64,000 nt of DNA, from NCBI GenBank assembly GCA_018366035.1, contig JAGZIW010000003.1, forward strand, positions 1 through 64,000, in the 5' to 3' direction. How positions within the stretch are numbered: position 1 is the stretch's first letter; every line of letters begins with the position of its first letter. The stretch comes from Butyricicoccus pullicaecorum (GTDB lineage Bacteria > Bacillota > Clostridia > Oscillospirales > Butyricicoccaceae). Shown piece after piece: positions 44,085 through 53,833 of the stretch. The translations under genes were made by a program, and so were the position numbers. The notes below the pieces were generated by a model. That model made no database searches. It saw only the letters and a list, made by a program, of their open reading frames with translations, and was not told the origin of the DNA.

Positions 44085-44771
44085 ATGAGTAAGATATTAT
44101 TGCTTGAGGACGACCTCAGCCTAATCAATGGCTTGACCTTTGCCTTTCAGAGAGAGAACCATGATTTGAAGGTTGCCCGCACGGTTCAACAGGCAGAACA
44201 ATTGTGGAGCGCCGAGGTGTATGATCTATTGATTTTGGACGTATCGCTTCCAGATGGCTCTGGGTTTGCGCTTTGTAAAAAGGTACGCCAGACTTCCAAG
44301 GTGCCTATTATCTTTCTGACCGCCTCGGACGAAGAAATCAATATCATTATGGGCTTGGATATGGGGGGTGATGACTATATTACAAAACCGTTTAAGCTTG
44401 CAGTATTGATGTCGAGAATTCATGCACTGCTGCGGCGTGCTCAGAATTTCGGCGGGAAACAGGAGGCGTTATCGTCGAATGGAATCAAGATGCTGCTGTT
44501 AAAAAATCAGGTTTTCCAAGATGGAAAGCTTTTGGATCTAACGGCAGGAGAGTATAAGCTGCTCAGCCTGTTTATGCAGAATCCAGATGTTGTTCTGTCC
44601 AAAGAGAAAATTTTAGAAAAATTGTGGGACAGCGAAAACAATTATGTAGATGATAACACGCTTACGGTATATGTCCGCAGGCTTCGCATGAAAATCGAGA
44701 AAAACCCAAGTGAGCCGCAGATGATCGTGACGGTTCGCCGTATGGGATATAAATGGAATGTGATTTGCTGA
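44085..44771 (+). CDS. OmpR-family response regulator (BceR-like)
   Basis: 228 residues: LEDD pocket, Asp52 acceptor (LDVSLP), ITKPF lysine, winged-helix domain ending RRMGYKWNVIC. First of a second Bce-like module with kinase, ATPase and permease, of the same plan as 32550-37715 but clearly diverged. Confidence 0.92.
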   Translation: MSKILLLEDDLSLINGLTFAFQRENHDLKVARTVQQAEQLWSAEVYDLLILDVSLPDGSGFALCKKVRQTSKVPIIFLTASDEEINIIMGLDMGGDDYITKPFKLAVLMSRIHALLRRAQNFGGKQEALSSNGIKMLLLKNQVFQDGKLLDLTAGEYKLLSLFMQNPDVVLSKEKILEKLWDSENNYVDDNTLTVYVRRLRMKIEKNPSEPQMIVTVRRMGYKWNVIC

Positions 44772-44780
44772 GGTGAAGCC

Positions 44781-45818
44781 ATGAAACCATTCACGAACAA
44801 AGAAAATCGGAACTTACTGCTAATAATTTCCGGTTTGTGTTTGTTTCATATCATTTTGGGACAGGCTGTTGTCTGGTTTGCCTTTCGGCAAGTGATGCCT
44901 GCGCTGCTGGCTGGCTCTGTCATGACCTTTGCAGCGTTGATTGCAGCCTGCTTTTTCTATTTTTACAAGCAGCATAAAATCATGGAGGGCGCAATTTCAC
45001 AGATCCATGCCTATCTTGCCGGAAATGCAGATGCGCGGATCGCCTGCAATTATGAAGGAGAGCTGTATCAGTTGTTTCATGCGGTCAATACACTCGCGGC
45101 TGTCCTGAATGCCCATGCCGAAAACGAACAGCGCAGCAAAGACTTTTTGAAAAATACGATATCTGACATATCACATCAATTGAAAACGCCCCTTGCAGCT
45201 CTGAATATCTATAATGGACTGTTGCAGCAGGAGACGGAGACGCTTCCTGCTGTAAAAGAGTTTGTTTCACTTTCTGAACAGGAATTGGACAGAATGGAAA
45301 CCCTTGTCCAAAATTTGCTGAAAATCACAAGACTCGACGCCGGTACCATGACAATGGAAAAAGATTCTGTTAATATTGCAGATATGATGAAAGATATCGA
45401 GCTGCATTTTGCGTTCCGCGCAAAGCAGGAGCATAAGAGAATTGCTTTGTCTGGCTTGGACAGCATAACCCTCTTTTGCGACCGAGACTGGCTGACAGAG
45501 GCATTGAGCAATCTTGTAAAAAATGCGCTGGATCACACTGCGGCTGGAGACCAAATTACAATTCAGTGGAAAGCGTTTCCCTCTGGCGTCCGCATTTCCA
45601 TACAGGACAACGGACAAGGAATCCATGCCGAAGATATTTATCATATCTTTAAGCGCTTTTACCGCAGCCGCTTTTCCGCAGATACGCAGGGAATTGGTTT
45701 GGGGCTGCCGCTTGCAAAAGCGATTATAGAAGCACATGGCGGTAATATCACAGTGGAAAGCACTCTGGGAGCGGGAAGCACCTTTACGATTCATTTTCTG
45801 AATCCTACAAAACTGTAA
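44781..45818 (+). CDS. BceS-like histidine kinase
   Basis: 345 residues, two N-terminal helices (about 11-30 and 36-57) with a minimal loop, HisKA with His132 in SHQLKTPL, N box NLVKNALDH, DNGQGI and GIGLGLPLA. Intramembrane-sensing type. GAGGTGAAGCC before ATG. Confidence 0.92.
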   Translation: MKPFTNKENRNLLLIISGLCLFHIILGQAVVWFAFRQVMPALLAGSVMTFAALIAACFFYFYKQHKIMEGAISQIHAYLAGNADARIACNYEGELYQLFHAVNTLAAVLNAHAENEQRSKDFLKNTISDISHQLKTPLAALNIYNGLLQQETETLPAVKEFVSLSEQELDRMETLVQNLLKITRLDAGTMTMEKDSVNIADMMKDIELHFAFRAKQEHKRIALSGLDSITLFCDRDWLTEALSNLVKNALDHTAAGDQITIQWKAFPSGVRISIQDNGQGIHAEDIYHIFKRFYRSRFSADTQGIGLGLPLAKAIIEAHGGNITVESTLGAGSTFTIHFLNPTKL

Positions 45819-45967
45819 GGTTACATTTATATGGCAGTAGGAAATTTGTGCTATTCTTGGATTAGAAAAGGAGGCACAGGTTTAAACATATAGGACTGGC
45901 TTTTGTATCAAGGCAGCGATGCCAAGCGTTGGGAGCCAATAAAACCTTTCAGAAGGAGAACGAAAAA

Positions 45968-46651
45968 ATGAATTTATTGGAAGTACAGAATATCAGCAAA
46001 ACCTATGGAAGTGGAGAAATTGCCGTACATGCGTTGAAAAACGCCAGTTTTTCCGTTCCCAAAGGGGAGTTTGTTGCCGTTGTGGGCGCATCTGGCTCAG
46101 GTAAGAGTACACTGCTGAATATGATTGGCGCATTGGATACGCCGACCGCCGGAAAAGTTCTGATTGACGGAACAGATACCTTTCAGATGAACGACAGGGA
46201 ACTGACGATTTTCAGACGTCGCAATATTGGGTTTATCTTTCAGGCATATAACCTTGTTCCGGAATTGAATGTGGAGCAGAATATCATATTTCCGCTTTTA
46301 CTGGACTATCAGAAGCCAGATCCGGCTTATTTGGAGGAACTGCTGACGGTTTTGCGTTTGCAGGAACGACGCCACCATTTGCCTTGTCAGCTTTCCGGCG
46401 GTCAGCAGCAGAGAGTGGCAATCGGCAGGGCATTGATTATGCACCCGATGCTGATTTTAGCAGATGAACCGACAGGGAATCTGGACACACAAAACAGCGA
46501 TGAAGTCATTGCGCTTTTGAAAAAGGCGTCTCAGCTTTACGAGCAGACAATCTTGATGATTACCCACAATCAGAGTATTGCCAGCATGGCAGACCGGATA
46601 TTGCAGGTTTCAGATGGAGTCGTGACCGACTTTGGGAGGTGTCGGGAATGA
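45968..46651 (+). CDS. ABC transporter ATPase (BceA/MacB type)
   Basis: 227 residues: Walker A GASGSGKST, signature LSGGQQQRVAIGRAL, Walker B LADEPTGNLD. Start ATG 45968 behind AGAAGGAGAACG. The gene end overlaps the permease start by four bases. Confidence 0.93.
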   Translation: MNLLEVQNISKTYGSGEIAVHALKNASFSVPKGEFVAVVGASGSGKSTLLNMIGALDTPTAGKVLIDGTDTFQMNDRELTIFRRRNIGFIFQAYNLVPELNVEQNIIFPLLLDYQKPDPAYLEELLTVLRLQERRHHLPCQLSGGQQQRVAIGRALIMHPMLILADEPTGNLDTQNSDEVIALLKKASQLYEQTILMITHNQSIASMADRILQVSDGVVTDFGRCRE

Positions 46652-48960
46652 AAAGCTATTTAAGCCTGATTCCAATTTCTGCAAAGGTACGCAAGCGTCA
46701 AAACCGAATGACTATTTTGTGTATCACCATTTCCGTTCTGCTGGTGACTATGATTTTCAGCATGGCAGATATGGCGATTCGTATGGAAACGCTGCGAATG
46801 ATTGAAAAACACGGCAGCTGGCACGTTATGCTCAAGGAACCGTCAGAGCAGCAAATTGCGCAGAGAGCAGACGTGATGGCTTTTTCTCATTATGATGGAC
46901 TGAATTTTGATTTATCCGAGGACTATACGATTGATGGAAAAATCTGCGTCATTGCAGGTGGTGATGATGTCATACTCACGGATATTTATGATGATTTGAC
47001 CGAAGGACGCTACCCTGAAGATGAGAACGAGATTTTACTTTCCAACCGTGCAAAAAAACTGCTTTCTGTGGAGGTTGGAGATGCGGTTACGCTGCACACA
47101 TCGGTCGGAGCATTTACTTATACGATTTCAGGATTTGGAGGAGATGTGACCATAACTTCAGATGCTGATGTTGTGGGAGCTTTTTTGAACTGGGACGCTT
47201 TTCAAGCGCTTGCAGAGGCACAAGGCAGTGCGCTTGCGCCGGTCTGCTTTGTTCGTTTTGCAGAGAATACCCATATTCGCAGGGCAATTGCAGAACTGCG
47301 GCAGTCCTGCGGGCTTGCCGAGGAAGCAATTTCTGAAAACACGGCTTTGCTGGGACTGACAGGATTCAGCAGTGATTCTTACATGATGGGAATGTATCTT
47401 GTTGCAATGATTCTGTTTGTGCTGGTATTGATGGCTGGGGCCTTTATGATTGCCGGAAGTCTAAACAGCAGGACTGCGGAACGGACGCAATTTTTTGGTA
47501 TGCTTCGGTGCATTGGGGCAAGTCGGGCGCAAATTATGCGCATTGTCAGATGGGAGGCCTTGTATTGGTGCACAACAGCGGTTCCAATCGGCGTAATGAT
47601 CGGAGTGGTGGGAACTTGGGTGCTTTGTGCGCTGCTCCGCTCTTATGCGGGCAGCGAATTTGTGCAGATCCCGTTGTTTGAAATCAGCGGCGTTGGAATC
47701 GTCAGCGGAATTGTTGTTGGTGTTTTGACCGTACTGTTATCTTCAATTTCTCCGGCAAGGCGGGCAGCGGCGGTTTCTCCGGTTACAGCAGTCAGTGGAA
47801 ATTTTTCTCAAAACAGAACTCACTATCACACAATCAAAAAGAGCTTTTTGAAAATAGAGACCGTGTTGGGAATCCATCATGCCGTAGATTCTCCCAAAAA
47901 TCTGCTGCTTATGACTGGCTCTTTTGCGCTGAGTATCGTGATGATTTTGAGCTTTTCTGTTTTGGTGCAATGGGTGAATATGGCACTCAATCCTCTCAAA
48001 CCATGGGCAGCAGATGTATTTTACAGCAGTCCAAATTACCTTTGCAGCATCGACAAGGGATTTGCCGAGCGGGTGGAAAGCCTTCCGTATGTAGAGCGGG
48101 CATTTGGCCGTATGTATGAAAAGCTTCCGGCAGAATATGCGGGCAAATCGGGACAGATCGATTTGATTTCTTATGAAAATCAGCAGTTTCAGTGGGCAGA
48201 ACAGGATTTGATTGCAGGCAATCTATCCGCTGTCACGGAAGGAGATGGTGTGCTGACGGTTTTTGATAAAAGCAACTCAATGCAGGTCGGGGATACGATT
48301 TCGCTGGGACAGGCAGAACTTATTGTCGCCGGCGTTTTGAAAGACAGCCCGTTTGATACATCAGACCAGCCAACTGTGATTTGCTCGGAGAAAACATTCA
48401 AAACACTTACTGGAAAGAATGATTATGCGGTGCTTGATGTTCAGCTGTCCCAAACAGCAACTGCGCGGGATATTGATGCGCTTCATGCACTGGCAGGCGA
48501 ACAGTATGGATTTTATGATAGAGCGGCACAAAATAAAGATGTACAGAATACATATCTGATGTTTTGTCTGTTTGTTTATGGATTTCTCGCTGTGATTACT
48601 TTGATTACCATGATCCATTCGGTTAACAGCATTTCTATGAGCGTATCTGCAAGAACCAGACAATATGGAGCCATGCGTGCGGTGGGAATGGACTGTGTGG
48701 GTCTTCGGAAAATGGTATTGATGGAATCTGCTACCTACACCATACTGGGGTTTGTTACAGGCTGTGCCTTTGGACTGCCGCTGCATTATTTCCTGTATAC
48801 CCAAATGATTCACAATTATTGGGGAACGGCATGGCGAATCCCGTCCGCAGCGATTGGCGGAATCTTGCTGCTGCTTGTAATCAACGCACTTGCTGCATCA
48901 ATTGCTCCGGCAAAGCGTCTTTGCAGCATACCGATTACGGAAACCATCGATGAATTATAA
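46648..48960 (+). CDS. FtsX-type ABC transporter permease
   Basis: 770 residues with two FtsX domains: an N-terminal helix, an outer domain of about 190 residues, three helices with a SRTAERTQFFGMLRCIGAS loop, and a second half ending in an FtsX domain (SARTRQYGAMRAVGM). ATG 46648 behind GGAGGTGTCGG. Same plan as 35085-37715, with little sequence likeness. Probable antimicrobial-peptide resistance or sensing. Confidence 0.9.
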   Translation: MKSYLSLIPISAKVRKRQNRMTILCITISVLLVTMIFSMADMAIRMETLRMIEKHGSWHVMLKEPSEQQIAQRADVMAFSHYDGLNFDLSEDYTIDGKICVIAGGDDVILTDIYDDLTEGRYPEDENEILLSNRAKKLLSVEVGDAVTLHTSVGAFTYTISGFGGDVTITSDADVVGAFLNWDAFQALAEAQGSALAPVCFVRFAENTHIRRAIAELRQSCGLAEEAISENTALLGLTGFSSDSYMMGMYLVAMILFVLVLMAGAFMIAGSLNSRTAERTQFFGMLRCIGASRAQIMRIVRWEALYWCTTAVPIGVMIGVVGTWVLCALLRSYAGSEFVQIPLFEISGVGIVSGIVVGVLTVLLSSISPARRAAAVSPVTAVSGNFSQNRTHYHTIKKSFLKIETVLGIHHAVDSPKNLLLMTGSFALSIVMILSFSVLVQWVNMALNPLKPWAADVFYSSPNYLCSIDKGFAERVESLPYVERAFGRMYEKLPAEYAGKSGQIDLISYENQQFQWAEQDLIAGNLSAVTEGDGVLTVFDKSNSMQVGDTISLGQAELIVAGVLKDSPFDTSDQPTVICSEKTFKTLTGKNDYAVLDVQLSQTATARDIDALHALAGEQYGFYDRAAQNKDVQNTYLMFCLFVYGFLAVITLITMIHSVNSISMSVSARTRQYGAMRAVGMDCVGLRKMVLMESATYTILGFVTGCAFGLPLHYFLYTQMIHNYWGTAWRIPSAAIGGILLLLVINALAASIAPAKRLCSIPITETIDEL

Positions 48961-49100
48961 TCTGGAGGAATCACTTCGTCGGCTTGTGTTTGTGGCGTGA
49001 AATTTCAAAATTCCCATATGCGCATGCTGTGGAGCACGGGAGTATGGTCATGAAAGTCAGAGAGATTGTTTGATTTTTTTACAATTGCTGCACAGGTGTC

Positions 49101-49129
49101 TTGTCATGTGTACAGATATATGCTATACT
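49101..49129 (+). promoter_or_regulatory. Promoter of the nad operon
   Basis: TTGTCA (49101-49106), 17-base spacer, TATACT (49124-49129), about 65 bases before the nadA start. TGTC/GTCA-type half sites surround the -35, where an NAD-responsive repressor could bind, but I could not confirm an operator. Confidence 0.7.
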
Positions 49130-49194
49130 GTGCCAAGACGCAGGCTTCGCTTGCAGAAAAAACAGGCACGTGTTGTGCGGGAATCGAGGAAGAT

Positions 49195-50100
49195 ATGAAA
49201 AAGCAGGAGGAAATCGCAAAGCTGAAAGCACAAAAGAATGCGGTTATTTTGGCGCATTATTATGTCGAACCAGAGGTGCAGGAGGTTGCGGATTACATAG
49301 GAGATTCTTTCTATCTCAGCAAGCTGGCACAGGGACTTTCTAACCCTGTGATTGTTTACTGCGGTGTCAATTTTATGGGAGAGAGCGGCAAGCTGTTAAG
49401 TCCGAACAAGCAGATTTTAATGCCCGACCTTCATGCGGACTGCCCGATGGCACATATGGTGCAGAAAGAGGAAGTAGAGCGCTTTCGACGGGAATATCCG
49501 GACTTGGCTGTTGTCTGCTATATCAATTCGACGGCAGAGATCAAAACATGGTCGGACGTGTGCGTGACCTCTGCCAATGCGGTCAAGGTCATTGAGAATT
49601 TACCAAATCATGATATTTTGTTTATTCCAGACCGGAACTTGGGGCACTATGTTGCCGCTCAGGTGCCGGAAAAGAACATTATGGTTGTAGACGGCTGCTG
49701 TCCCATTCATGACCGGATTTCTGCCGATGAACTGCGGGAACTGAAAGCGGCATATCCCGATGCAGCGCTTTTGGTACATCCGGAATGTACGGCGGAGGTC
49801 TGTCAAATGGCTGATTTTATTGGCTCAACGACGGGCATTATCCAGTATGCCTCCACGCATGAGCAGACAGAATTTATCATTGCGACCGAGGTGGGCGTGC
49901 GCTATGCGCTGGAAACAAAGAACCCAGAAAAGACTTTTTATTTCCCGAAAACAACACCCGTTTGTCCGGATATGAAAACCATCACACTGGATAAAATCAT
50001 ACATGTGCTGAAAACAGGTGAGAATACAGTTCATGTACACGACACTGTGGCATCTGCGGCAGGACGTCCGCTCGAACGTATGCTGGAATTGGCAAAATAA
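49195..50100 (+). CDS. nadA: Quinolinate synthase
   Basis: 301 residues. Condenses iminoaspartate with dihydroxyacetone phosphate to quinolinate using a [4Fe-4S] cluster. Typical stretches: AHYYVEPEVQEVADYIGDS, MPDLHADCPMAHM, VHPECTAEVC and PVCPDMKTI, with cluster cysteines in VYCGVNFM, PEC and PVC. ATG 49195 behind AGGAAG gives the usual length; the frame is open 43 codons upstream across the promoter. First gene of nadABC. Confidence 0.95.
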   Translation: MKKQEEIAKLKAQKNAVILAHYYVEPEVQEVADYIGDSFYLSKLAQGLSNPVIVYCGVNFMGESGKLLSPNKQILMPDLHADCPMAHMVQKEEVERFRREYPDLAVVCYINSTAEIKTWSDVCVTSANAVKVIENLPNHDILFIPDRNLGHYVAAQVPEKNIMVVDGCCPIHDRISADELRELKAAYPDAALLVHPECTAEVCQMADFIGSTTGIIQYASTHEQTEFIIATEVGVRYALETKNPEKTFYFPKTTPVCPDMKTITLDKIIHVLKTGENTVHVHDTVASAAGRPLERMLELAK

Positions 50101-50112
50101 GGGCGGCGAATC

Positions 50113-51306
50113 ATGATGGAAAGAGAATGTTATTATGATACCGTCATTGCAGGCTGTGGTGTGAGCGGACTGTTTACAGCACTCCACCTGCCCAAACATC
50201 AGAAAATCCTGATGATTTGCAAAGAAGGATTGGAGGACTGCAACTCCATGCTGGCACAGGGCGGAATCTGTGTTTTGCGCGATGATGCTGATTATGATGA
50301 TTATTTCGAGGATACGATGCGGGCAGGGCATTATGAAAATCGTACGGAGAGCGTGGATATTATGCTCCGATCCAGCCGCAGCGTTATCAACCAGCTCATT
50401 GGCTGGGGGGTCGGGTTTGCCCGTAATCCAGATGGCTCTCTGGCTTATACCAGAGAGGGGGCACATTCCCGCCCGCGAATCTGTTACCATGAGGATATTA
50501 CAGGCGAGGAAATCACTACAAAGCTGCGCATAGCAGTGCAGAGCCTTCCCAATGTGGAAATCATGGAGTATACAACGATGCAGGATATCCTTGAGCAAAA
50601 CGGCAGCTGCGTAGGAATGACTGCAAAGACAAGGAATGGAGATATCCTGCGTATCCATGCAAAGGACACAGTGCTGGCGACTGGCGGCATCGGTGGACGG
50701 TATGCACACTCTACCAATTTTCGGTGTCTGACGGGAGATGCACTGGAGGTTGCAAAAAAGCATGGCGTTGCACTGGAACATCTGGATTATGTGCAGATTC
50801 ACCCAACCGCGCTGTACAGTGAACATACAGGGCGCCGCTTCCTCATTTCTGAGTCTGCACGCGGTGAGGGTGCAGTTCTGCTCAATAGCCGCGGAGAACG
50901 GTTTGTAGATGAACTGCTGCCGCGAGATGTGGTTGCACAGGCAATTTTTCAGGAGATGGAACGGGAAGGGACAAAGCATGTATGGCTTTCCTTTGACGCT
51001 GTTTCAGACGAACAGATTCATTTCCATTTCCCGCATATTTTTGAAACCTGCAAAAAGGCGGGATATGATATCACAAAGGAGCCGATTCCTGTTGTCCCTG
51101 CACAGCATTATTTTATGGGTGGCGTCCATGTAGACAGCAATTCGCAGACAACTATGAATCACCTTTATGCCGTGGGAGAGACCAGCTGCAACGGCGTCCA
51201 CGGAAAAAATCGTTTGGCGAGCAACAGTCTGCTTGAAAGCATGGTCTTTGCCGAGCGGGCAGCAAATCATATTGCAAAAGCAGCGAAAGGATATAAGGAA
51301 CAATGA
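50113..51306 (+). CDS. nadB: L-aspartate oxidase
   Basis: 397 residues. FAD-binding GCGVSGLFTAL at the N-terminus, SMLAQGGICVL, active-site HSRPRICYHEDITG, HPTALY and RGEGAVL, and the C-terminal NRLASNSLLESMVFAERAA. It lacks the roughly 130-residue helical tail of longer NadB proteins, a short form common in Clostridia. Supplies iminoaspartate to NadA. Overlaps nadC by four bases. Confidence 0.93.
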   Translation: MMERECYYDTVIAGCGVSGLFTALHLPKHQKILMICKEGLEDCNSMLAQGGICVLRDDADYDDYFEDTMRAGHYENRTESVDIMLRSSRSVINQLIGWGVGFARNPDGSLAYTREGAHSRPRICYHEDITGEEITTKLRIAVQSLPNVEIMEYTTMQDILEQNGSCVGMTAKTRNGDILRIHAKDTVLATGGIGGRYAHSTNFRCLTGDALEVAKKHGVALEHLDYVQIHPTALYSEHTGRRFLISESARGEGAVLLNSRGERFVDELLPRDVVAQAIFQEMEREGTKHVWLSFDAVSDEQIHFHFPHIFETCKKAGYDITKEPIPVVPAQHYFMGGVHVDSNSQTTMNHLYAVGETSCNGVHGKNRLASNSLLESMVFAERAANHIAKAAKGYKEQ

Positions 51307-52160
51307 ACCCTATTACAATGCAGCTTGTGGCAGATAAGTATATTCGTCTGGCACTGGAGGAGGATATCAGCAGTGAGGACGTGACAACCAATGCGGTCAT
51401 GCCTGAGGCGAAGTATGGTGAGGTAGAACTGATCTGCAAGCAGGACGGGATTGTGGCGGGACTGCCGGTCTTTGAACGGGTGTTCCAGCTTTTAGACCCC
51501 AAAACTGAAGTGGTATGCTTTGTTGGGGAGGGAGCGCAGGTCACAGCAGGGCAGCATCTGGCAACGGTAAAGGGCGATGTCCGCGTACTGCTTTCTGGTG
51601 AGCGGACTGCCCTCAATTACTTACAGCGAATGAGCGGTATCGCAACCTATACCCGTTCGGTAGTCAAGCTGCTGGAAGGCAGCAGGACAACTCTGTTGGA
51701 TACCAGAAAGACAACGCCTTGTATGCGTATCTTTGAAAAATATGCAGTGAGACTGGGCGGCGGCGGCAATCACCGCTACAATCTTTCGGACGGTGTGCTG
51801 CTCAAGGATAACCATATCGATGCGGCAGGCGGTGTCAAGGAGGCTGTTTTGGCAGCAAAATCCTATGCACCTTTTGTCCGAAAAATCGAAGTGGAGACCG
51901 AAACTCTGGATATGGTGCGGGAGGCCGTGGAGGCAGGCGCAGATATCATCATGCTCGATAATATGACACCGGAGGATATGGCAAAGGCAATCCGCGTGAT
52001 TGACGGAAGGGCAAAGACCGAGTGCTCAGGAAATATCACACGTGAAAATATCCAAAAAATCGTAGATTTGGGCGTTGACTATGTTTCAAGTGGTGCGCTG
52101 ACCTATGCTGCGCCAATTTTGGATCTCAGTCTCAAGCATCTGCGCGTGTTGGAAGGATAA
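51303..52160 (+). CDS. nadC: Nicotinate-nucleotide pyrophosphorylase (carboxylating)
   Basis: 285 residues. Converts quinolinate and PRPP to nicotinate mononucleotide. Family stretches: EDVTTNAVMP, GERTALNYLQRMSGIAT, DTRKTTPCMR, GGGGNHRYNLSDGVLLKDNH and DIIMLDNM. Last gene of the nad operon. Confidence 0.95.
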   Translation: MNPITMQLVADKYIRLALEEDISSEDVTTNAVMPEAKYGEVELICKQDGIVAGLPVFERVFQLLDPKTEVVCFVGEGAQVTAGQHLATVKGDVRVLLSGERTALNYLQRMSGIATYTRSVVKLLEGSRTTLLDTRKTTPCMRIFEKYAVRLGGGGNHRYNLSDGVLLKDNHIDAAGGVKEAVLAAKSYAPFVRKIEVETETLDMVREAVEAGADIIMLDNMTPEDMAKAIRVIDGRAKTECSGNITRENIQKIVDLGVDYVSSGALTYAAPILDLSLKHLRVLEG

Positions 52161-52167
52161 ACCAAAT

Positions 52168-52214
52168 AAAAAATGCCCGAAACTACGCATCAATGCGCGG
52201 TTTCGGGCATTTTT
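52168..52214. terminator. Bidirectional terminator
   Basis: AAATGCCCGAAAC pairs with GTTTCGGGCATTT, with a further inner stem, and A/T runs on both sides. It serves the nad operon and the converging acetyltransferase gene. Confidence 0.92.
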
Positions 52215-52264
52215 GACTGTGTAAAAGCCACGGGCATGTCACGGTTTTGGCAGCTTATATCCGT

Positions 52265-53500
52265 TTAGAAATAGGTATAGTTGCAGGGTCTGATATCCCA
52301 GCCAATTGCGTTTTGGATATCACGGGCATAGCTGGGGCAATCTAGCTGCATACGTCCGAGCCGCAGAAGCTCTGAAAGCGGAAGCGCACCGATGACAAAC
52401 GACGAAAATTCGGAAATGTCAGAGGAAAGCACCGCATCGGGCACACCGCTCTCGACGAGGGCAACATGGCTGCCCTCGATGTACAGAAGAAAAGTACGGT
52501 TATTCTGCTCGAGGAAGGTATCGGTCAGCTTGACAGCAAGTGTAAACGGACGGGATACCGGATTGCAGCAATGTGTCTGTACGGCGAAATAATCTGCCAC
52601 ACTGAACAGCCGAATCATATTGCCCATTGTGCGCCTGCCAATTTCATGAATACAGCCATCATGGGCACGGTTTTCGCCGCTGTCCGGATTTGTAAACATG
52701 GTATGCAGATAGTCATCTGGAGAATAGATGCGTATCCGGTCAATTTGGTCGGTCTGCGAGGCGAAGAAAGTCATAAACTGCTCGAGTGTGTCGAGGTCAT
52801 CGTAAATCATTTCCCGAACGCATAAATCATGATACATATCGGTGTAATGGTCGACTTCGACAAATTCAAAGGTGAGATAGCCCGTAATGCGTCCCTCTTT
52901 TCGGCAGAGAACCACATAAGGCATATCAAAAATACGGTGTGGGTCCATGTAAGGGTGTATGGTGGAACCGTTTGTGCGCTTGGCGAACGCATGGTAATAG
53001 TCCAGAACGGCGTCCATGTCCTTTTCCTTTTCGGCAAAGCAAAGATTTTCTTTGTGCCCGAATGAACGGACTGCACTCGCCTTCGGCATATAGAAATTTG
53101 CCTGCATACAGTGCCCGTATCCCATTTTGCGATAGAACGCAGGGTTGAACGGGTGCAGGCAGCCGACGGCGGTGCCAAGCTTTGTGTAATATCCCATCAG
53201 AACCCGCAGGAGATTGCGTGCGATATGTTCCTTTTTGTGTAAAAAATTTGTGGATACATAGGCGGCAGCCCCCATGGGCATCATCACGCCTCTGACGTTG
53301 AGGGTGAAATCCATCATCAGGACGGAGCCAACCAGTATTCCGTCATCATCGAAACAGCCGAGGTAACGTCCCTCGTTTGGCTCGTACAGTTCGCTTTTCA
53401 TGTTGGAAAGGAGTTCGTCAGGCGTTTTGGAGGGGAATGCTGTCAGCACATTCCGCCTGAGCTGCGCGACCTCCTCGGGAAGAACGAATCTGATTTCCAT
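52265..53500 (-). CDS. Eis-like GNAT acetyltransferase
   Basis: 411 residues: an N-terminal GNAT domain (RRNVLTAFP, GSVLMMDFTLNVRG, VSTNFLHKKEHIARNLL), a second GNAT-like domain and a C-terminal sterol-carrier-like domain ending in the conserved aromatic-rich tail (WDIRPCNYTYF, where the carboxyl terminus is catalytic in Eis). Eis enzymes acetylate amines such as aminoglycosides. AAAGGAGTGAAATA fixes the ATG at 53498-53500. Single gene, convergent with nadC. Confidence 0.85.
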   Translation of the reverse strand: MEIRFVLPEEVAQLRRNVLTAFPSKTPDELLSNMKSELYEPNEGRYLGCFDDDGILVGSVLMMDFTLNVRGVMMPMGAAAYVSTNFLHKKEHIARNLLRVLMGYYTKLGTAVGCLHPFNPAFYRKMGYGHCMQANFYMPKASAVRSFGHKENLCFAEKEKDMDAVLDYYHAFAKRTNGSTIHPYMDPHRIFDMPYVVLCRKEGRITGYLTFEFVEVDHYTDMYHDLCVREMIYDDLDTLEQFMTFFASQTDQIDRIRIYSPDDYLHTMFTNPDSGENRAHDGCIHEIGRRTMGNMIRLFSVADYFAVQTHCCNPVSRPFTLAVKLTDTFLEQNNRTFLLYIEGSHVALVESGVPDAVLSSDISEFSSFVIGALPLSELLRLGRMQLDCPSYARDIQNAIGWDIRPCNYTYF

Positions 53501-53641
53501 TATTTCACTCCTTTGCAAGTTTGGATAGACCGGCTGGAAAACGGTCTATGCGCGCACCAGCTAACCCTATTATGACAGCGGTATCCGGTAAAAGTCAAGA
53601 GTCAAAAACAGTCAAAGCGCTGTAAAAATCAGAAAAATTCC

Positions 53642-53670
53642 TTGACAATTTGGCAAAAATGGTGTATGAT
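53642..53670 (+). promoter_or_regulatory. Promoter of the eut operon
   Basis: TTGACA (53642-53647), 17-base spacer, TATGAT (53665-53670). The leader that follows contains the EutV-type hairpins. Confidence 0.85.
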
Positions 53671-53687
53671 AATGCCATTGAATGGAT

Positions 53688-53747
53688 AAGTGCGATGGAG
53701 CATGCTGTCCATTTGCAGTTAGCAGATAAGGTGCGACGAAGCGTCTT
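53688..53747 (+). promoter_or_regulatory. EutV (ANTAR) target: paired hexaloop hairpins
   Basis: P1: stem GTGC/GCAT (53690-53693, 53700-53703) with loop GATGGA. P2: 7-bp stem AAGGTGC/GCGTCTT (53728-53734, 53741-53747) with loop GACGAA. Two spaced six-base loops sharing GA-Y-G-R-A, the second overlapping the terminator stem, match the antiterminator plan recognised by ANTAR regulators. EutV is encoded in this operon. Confidence 0.75.
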
Positions 53748-53782
53748 GACTCACAAGTAAGTAGGGTTCAAGGCGTTTTTTT
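53742..53782 (+). terminator. Regulated terminator in the eutG leader
   Basis: CGTCTTGA (53742-53749) pairs with TCAAGGCG (53768-53775), then T7. Its left arm is shared with hairpin P2, so P2 and the terminator exclude each other. Confidence 0.85.
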
Positions 53783-53833
53783 GCGCATTTGAGCCTTCTG
53801 AAAAGAGCTTTACACAGGGAGGCGGTTTTGTAT

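Noticed and set aside
49085..49130. NiaR operator at the nadA promoter
   Set aside because: TGTC-like half sites are present but no clean palindrome; not strong enough to call.
53642..53833. Adenosylcobalamin riboswitch before the eut operon
   Set aside because: The leader is under 200 bases and fits two hexaloop hairpins plus a terminator; no B12-box sequence was seen.
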